DNA of 64,000 nucleotides from JANMCE01 sp963791625 (lineage in GTDB: Bacteria > Actinomycetota > Acidimicrobiia > Acidimicrobiales > Ilumatobacteraceae), in the NCBI GenBank assembly GCA_963791625.1, contig CAWBTA010000016.1:1-64000 (forward strand). Reading direction: 5' to 3'. The position numbers were made by a program, and so were the translations under genes. Positions 63,275 through 64,000 of the stretch are shown here, piece after piece (within the stretch, counting starts at the first letter, position 1; each line of letters opens with the position of its first letter). The notes beneath the pieces were generated by a model, which saw only the letters and a program-made list of their open reading frames with translations, searched no databases and had not been told where the DNA came from.

Positions 63275-64000
63275 CTACACCTTGGTCTGTCGGCCAAAAG
63301 CCTCAATGTGATCGACGAGTCCCTGTGCGATTTCTTGGGCCTCACCTGCGTCTTCGGCCTCAACCATCACACGCACAAGTGACTCCGTCCCGCTGGCACG
63401 CACGAGGATGCGACCGCGGTCACCGAGCTGGGCAACGGCCGCCTCAACATGAGGCTGCATCTTGGTCACCATCTGCGGGTCACGATTGGCGAGCCGCACG
63501 TTCAGCAACACCTGTGGCAGGCGGGTCATGGCCTCAGCGGCCAGGTCGGCCAGCGGACGGCGCTTGCGACGCACGACGTCAGCCAGCATGAGGCCGGTGA
63601 GCATGCCGTCGCCAGTGGAGGCAATGTTGCGGAAGATCACATGGCCGCTCTGCTCCCCGCCGAGTGAGTGGCCACCCTCGTCCAGCGCCTGAAGCACGTA
63701 GCGGTCGCCGACACCGGTTTCCACCACGTTGATACCTGCGGCAGTCATGGCCCGACGAAACCCGAGGTTGGTCATGACCGTCACGACCACGGTGTTGTGC
63801 TTCAGTACCCTTCGCTGCTTCATGTCGAGCGCCAGGATGGCCATGACGTGGTCGCCGTCAACGATGTTGCCGGTGTGATCAACGGCGATCAGACGGTCGG
63901 CGTCGCCGTCAAACGCCAGACCGAGATCGGCGCCCCTCTTCACCACGACGCGTTGGAGTTCTTCGGGATGGGTTGCCCCACAGTTGGCGTTGATGTTGCT
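63275..64000 (-). CDS. glmM: Phosphoglucosamine mutase, C-terminal part, cut by window end
   Basis: About 240 residues of GlmM: NINANCGATHPEELQ at the window edge, LAFDGDADRLI (metal loop), GDRYVLQAL, LGGEQSGHVI (sugar-binding) and RASGTESLVRVMVEA (phosphate-binding). It makes glucosamine-1-phosphate from glucosamine-6-phosphate, the product of the adjacent GlmS. The N-terminal part with the active-site Ser lies beyond 64000. Confidence 0.95.
   Translation of the reverse strand, partial: SNINANCGATHPEELQRVVVKRGADLGLAFDGDADRLIAVDHTGNIVDGDHVMAILALDMKQRRVLKHNTVVVTVMTNLGFRRAMTAAGINVVETGVGDRYVLQALDEGGHSLGGEQSGHVIFRNIASTGDGMLTGLMLADVVRRKRRPLADLAAEAMTRLPQVLLNVRLANRDPQMVTKMQPHVEAAVAQLGDRGRILVRASGTESLVRVMVEAEDAGEAQEIAQGLVDHIEAFGRQTKV

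Noticed and set aside
62487..63311. 274-codon plus-strand frame
   Set aside because: Antisense to glmS with no domain, signal or ribosome-binding site; a result of high GC.

Overview
The window does not read as one genome. Positions 1 to about 19,125 look like a Burkholderiales-type betaproteobacterium of moderate GC: Bug/TctC substrate-binding proteins, tannase/feruloyl esterase-family enzymes and LysR regulators. Positions about 19,125 to 19,970 are a short, very GC-rich piece carrying the end of dxr and the start of rseP, an order usual in alphaproteobacteria. From about 19,970 to the end the content is actinobacterial and fits Acidimicrobiia: a mycothiol-linked formaldehyde detoxification pair, a very long GlmS, and a glmM-glmS-acpS-nnr-alr cell-wall block followed by tsaE-tsaB-rimI-tsaD. 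Genes are cut on both sides of both joints (LysR/rseP and dxr/cas2), so the simplest reading is a chimeric metagenome or single-cell contig. Taxonomic names are inferences from gene content only.

Betaproteobacterial part. A catabolic cluster lies mainly on the minus strand: CMD-family protein and a broken amidohydrolase (plus strand), a broken GST, CaiB-type CoA transferase, enoyl-CoA hydratase, Bug receptor, alpha/beta hydrolase, tannase-family lipoprotein, Bug receptor, and a second tannase-family esterase with a divergent LysR gene. It suggests uptake and breakdown of aromatic esters or the acids released from them. A second unit pairs an altronate/galactarate dehydratase-family enzyme with another Bug receptor and a divergent LysR gene. 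A PIN-domain protein and a possible 2OG-Fe(II) oxygenase lie near the left end.

Actinobacterial part, first half. The main feature is a type I-G (formerly I-U) CRISPR-Cas operon on the minus strand. Its order in transcription is SMC/Rad50-like ATPase, 132-residue protein, csb1 (cas7), csb2 (cas5-cas6), cas3 with a C-terminal HD domain, a putative cas8u2, a cas4-cas1 fusion, and cas2. All genes overlap or nearly touch. The two leading genes are not part of the standard I-G set that I know and are the best candidate for something new. cas2 is cut at the assembly joint and no CRISPR array is visible. A MazEF-like toxin-antitoxin pair diverges from the operon promoter region.

Actinobacterial part, second half. 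maf, dus, a nucleoside hydrolase and two small unknown genes lead to an eight-gene surface-polysaccharide cluster on the minus strand, much of it linked by ATGA overlaps, with two unusual fusions (flippase plus membrane glycosyltransferase-like protein; GT2 plus GT4). Then come mycothiol-dependent formaldehyde dehydrogenase (frameshifted) with an MBL hydrolase, a Phd/PIN toxin-antitoxin pair, a sigma-factor-like remnant beside a 15-bp inverted repeat, an RlmL-type methyltransferase, the t6A genes, an MFS/TetR pair with a palindromic operator, and the cell-wall precursor genes ending in a partial glmM.
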